Positions 32,337 to 33,011 of a stretch of DNA of 33,011 bases are shown here, in pieces. Below the pieces are notes generated by a model. The model saw only the letters and a list, made by a program, of their open reading frames with translations. It made no database searches and was not told where the DNA came from. Within the stretch, counting starts at the first letter, position 1; every line of letters starts with the position of its first letter. The stretch is from Patescibacteria group bacterium (GTDB lineage: Bacteria; Patescibacteriota; Doudnabacteria; UBA920). The DNA is taken from assembly GCA_023484515.1 (NCBI GenBank), contig JAMDAY010000013.1, forward strand, positions 1 through 33,011, in the 5' to 3' direction. The position numbers were made by a program, and so were the translations under genes.

Positions 32337-33011
32337 ATGCCATCAAGAGATTATCCGGCCCCTTCACAAGAGAAAACCACGCCGGAATCAGTGGAAACAA
32401 AAAGAGAAAATATTCAAGACCGCCTTTTTCGCATGCTGGATGAGCTAAATGCTGAATTTACTGCCAATGGGCTGGAGAAAGACAAGGAAACATTAACGGA
32501 AATCAAAAAAGAAATATCCCGGTTACCGAAAGAGTTCAAGGACAAGCATGGACAACTTAACGAAATAGTTAAGGAATTTGAAAACAGGGAGGCTACTTTT
32601 GATGAAGTCTATAACGGCTACCGGCCATCTACTCCGCAAATTCGCAGCCAAATTTTCAATAAATACCGCTATGATAAGGGACAGCAAAAATATTTAACTG
32701 ATTCCCGCCAAGTGCTTGTTTCTCTACGGACATCTGATCCTAACAACAGCGTTTACATTGGACGTTTAAAAAATCTTGGATCATATGGAAATTCGGAAGT
32801 AGGTTTAAAAACCGCCCTCCAAACCCGCGCTATCGAACCGGCTAACCATGGACTAAGTCCCCAAGCGGAAAAAATTTTCTTGGCAAAATTTGGCTTAATT
32901 CCAAATACTGGAGATGAAGAGTGGTATAGGGAACTTTTTCGCAAAGGCGAAACTCAGCCAGAAGATAAAGTTTTAGGATGGTATTCAGGAAACCATAAAA
33001 CAAGCGTGCCT
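32337..33011 (+). CDS. hypothetical protein, truncated by window edge (at least 225 codons)
   Basis: open from ATG 32337 to the window end; MPSRDYPAPSQEKTTPESVETKRENIQDRLFRMLDELNAEF...; missing from ORF track because no stop is in the window. Confidence 0.6.
   Translation, partial: MPSRDYPAPSQEKTTPESVETKRENIQDRLFRMLDELNAEFTANGLEKDKETLTEIKKEISRLPKEFKDKHGQLNEIVKEFENREATFDEVYNGYRPSTPQIRSQIFNKYRYDKGQQKYLTDSRQVLVSLRTSDPNNSVYIGRLKNLGSYGNSEVGLKTALQTRAIEPANHGLSPQAEKIFLAKFGLIPNTGDEEWYRELFRKGETQPEDKVLGWYSGNHKTSVP

Noticed and set aside
1-33011. tRNA, rRNA genes or CRISPR arrays
   Set aside because: None recognised by eye; a tRNAscan-SE/Infernal run would be needed to exclude divergent tRNAs.

Overview
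Chromosomal window that looks like a Candidate Phyla Radiation / Patescibacteria (Parcubacteria-like) genome. This lineage call is inferred from gene content and style, not from a search. Most of the window is a minus-strand housekeeping array: rplA, SPFH protein, rplK, nusG, secE, receiver protein, folD, mrdA/mreD/mreC/mreB, proS, rseP, frr, holB-like, gatB/gatA/gatC, secA, SIS isomerase and a PaaX-like regulator. On the plus strand are miaA, lemA and an ORF cut by the right edge. The unusual content lies between the genes. (1) A family of five palindromic elements: A, B and C are 94 bp, D is 96 bp with diverged arms, E is a 43-bp coreless form. Terminal stems differ by compensatory changes while the inner core is conserved, which suggests selection on folding. 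(2) Two small-gene islands (about 130-2950 and 22300-23600). The first has three repeats of [consensus-like promoter, apparently leaderless micro-ORF, intrinsic terminator] followed by [Shine-Dalgarno small ORF]. The micro-ORFs of 25-43 aa are absent from the supplied ORF track. (3) Two homologous 36-bp palindromes, one per island, with two compensatory base-pair changes. (4) A degenerate second copy of the rplK 3' end downstream of rplK, separated from it by palindrome E. (5) Repeats inserted in frame in gatB and miaA, an S23-type four-helix-bundle gene enclosed by arms of an inverted-repeat element found empty elsewhere, a ProRS lacking the editing insertion, a cupredoxin lacking His ligands, and a small ORF with an in-frame TGA. 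No rRNA, tRNA or CRISPR array was recognised.
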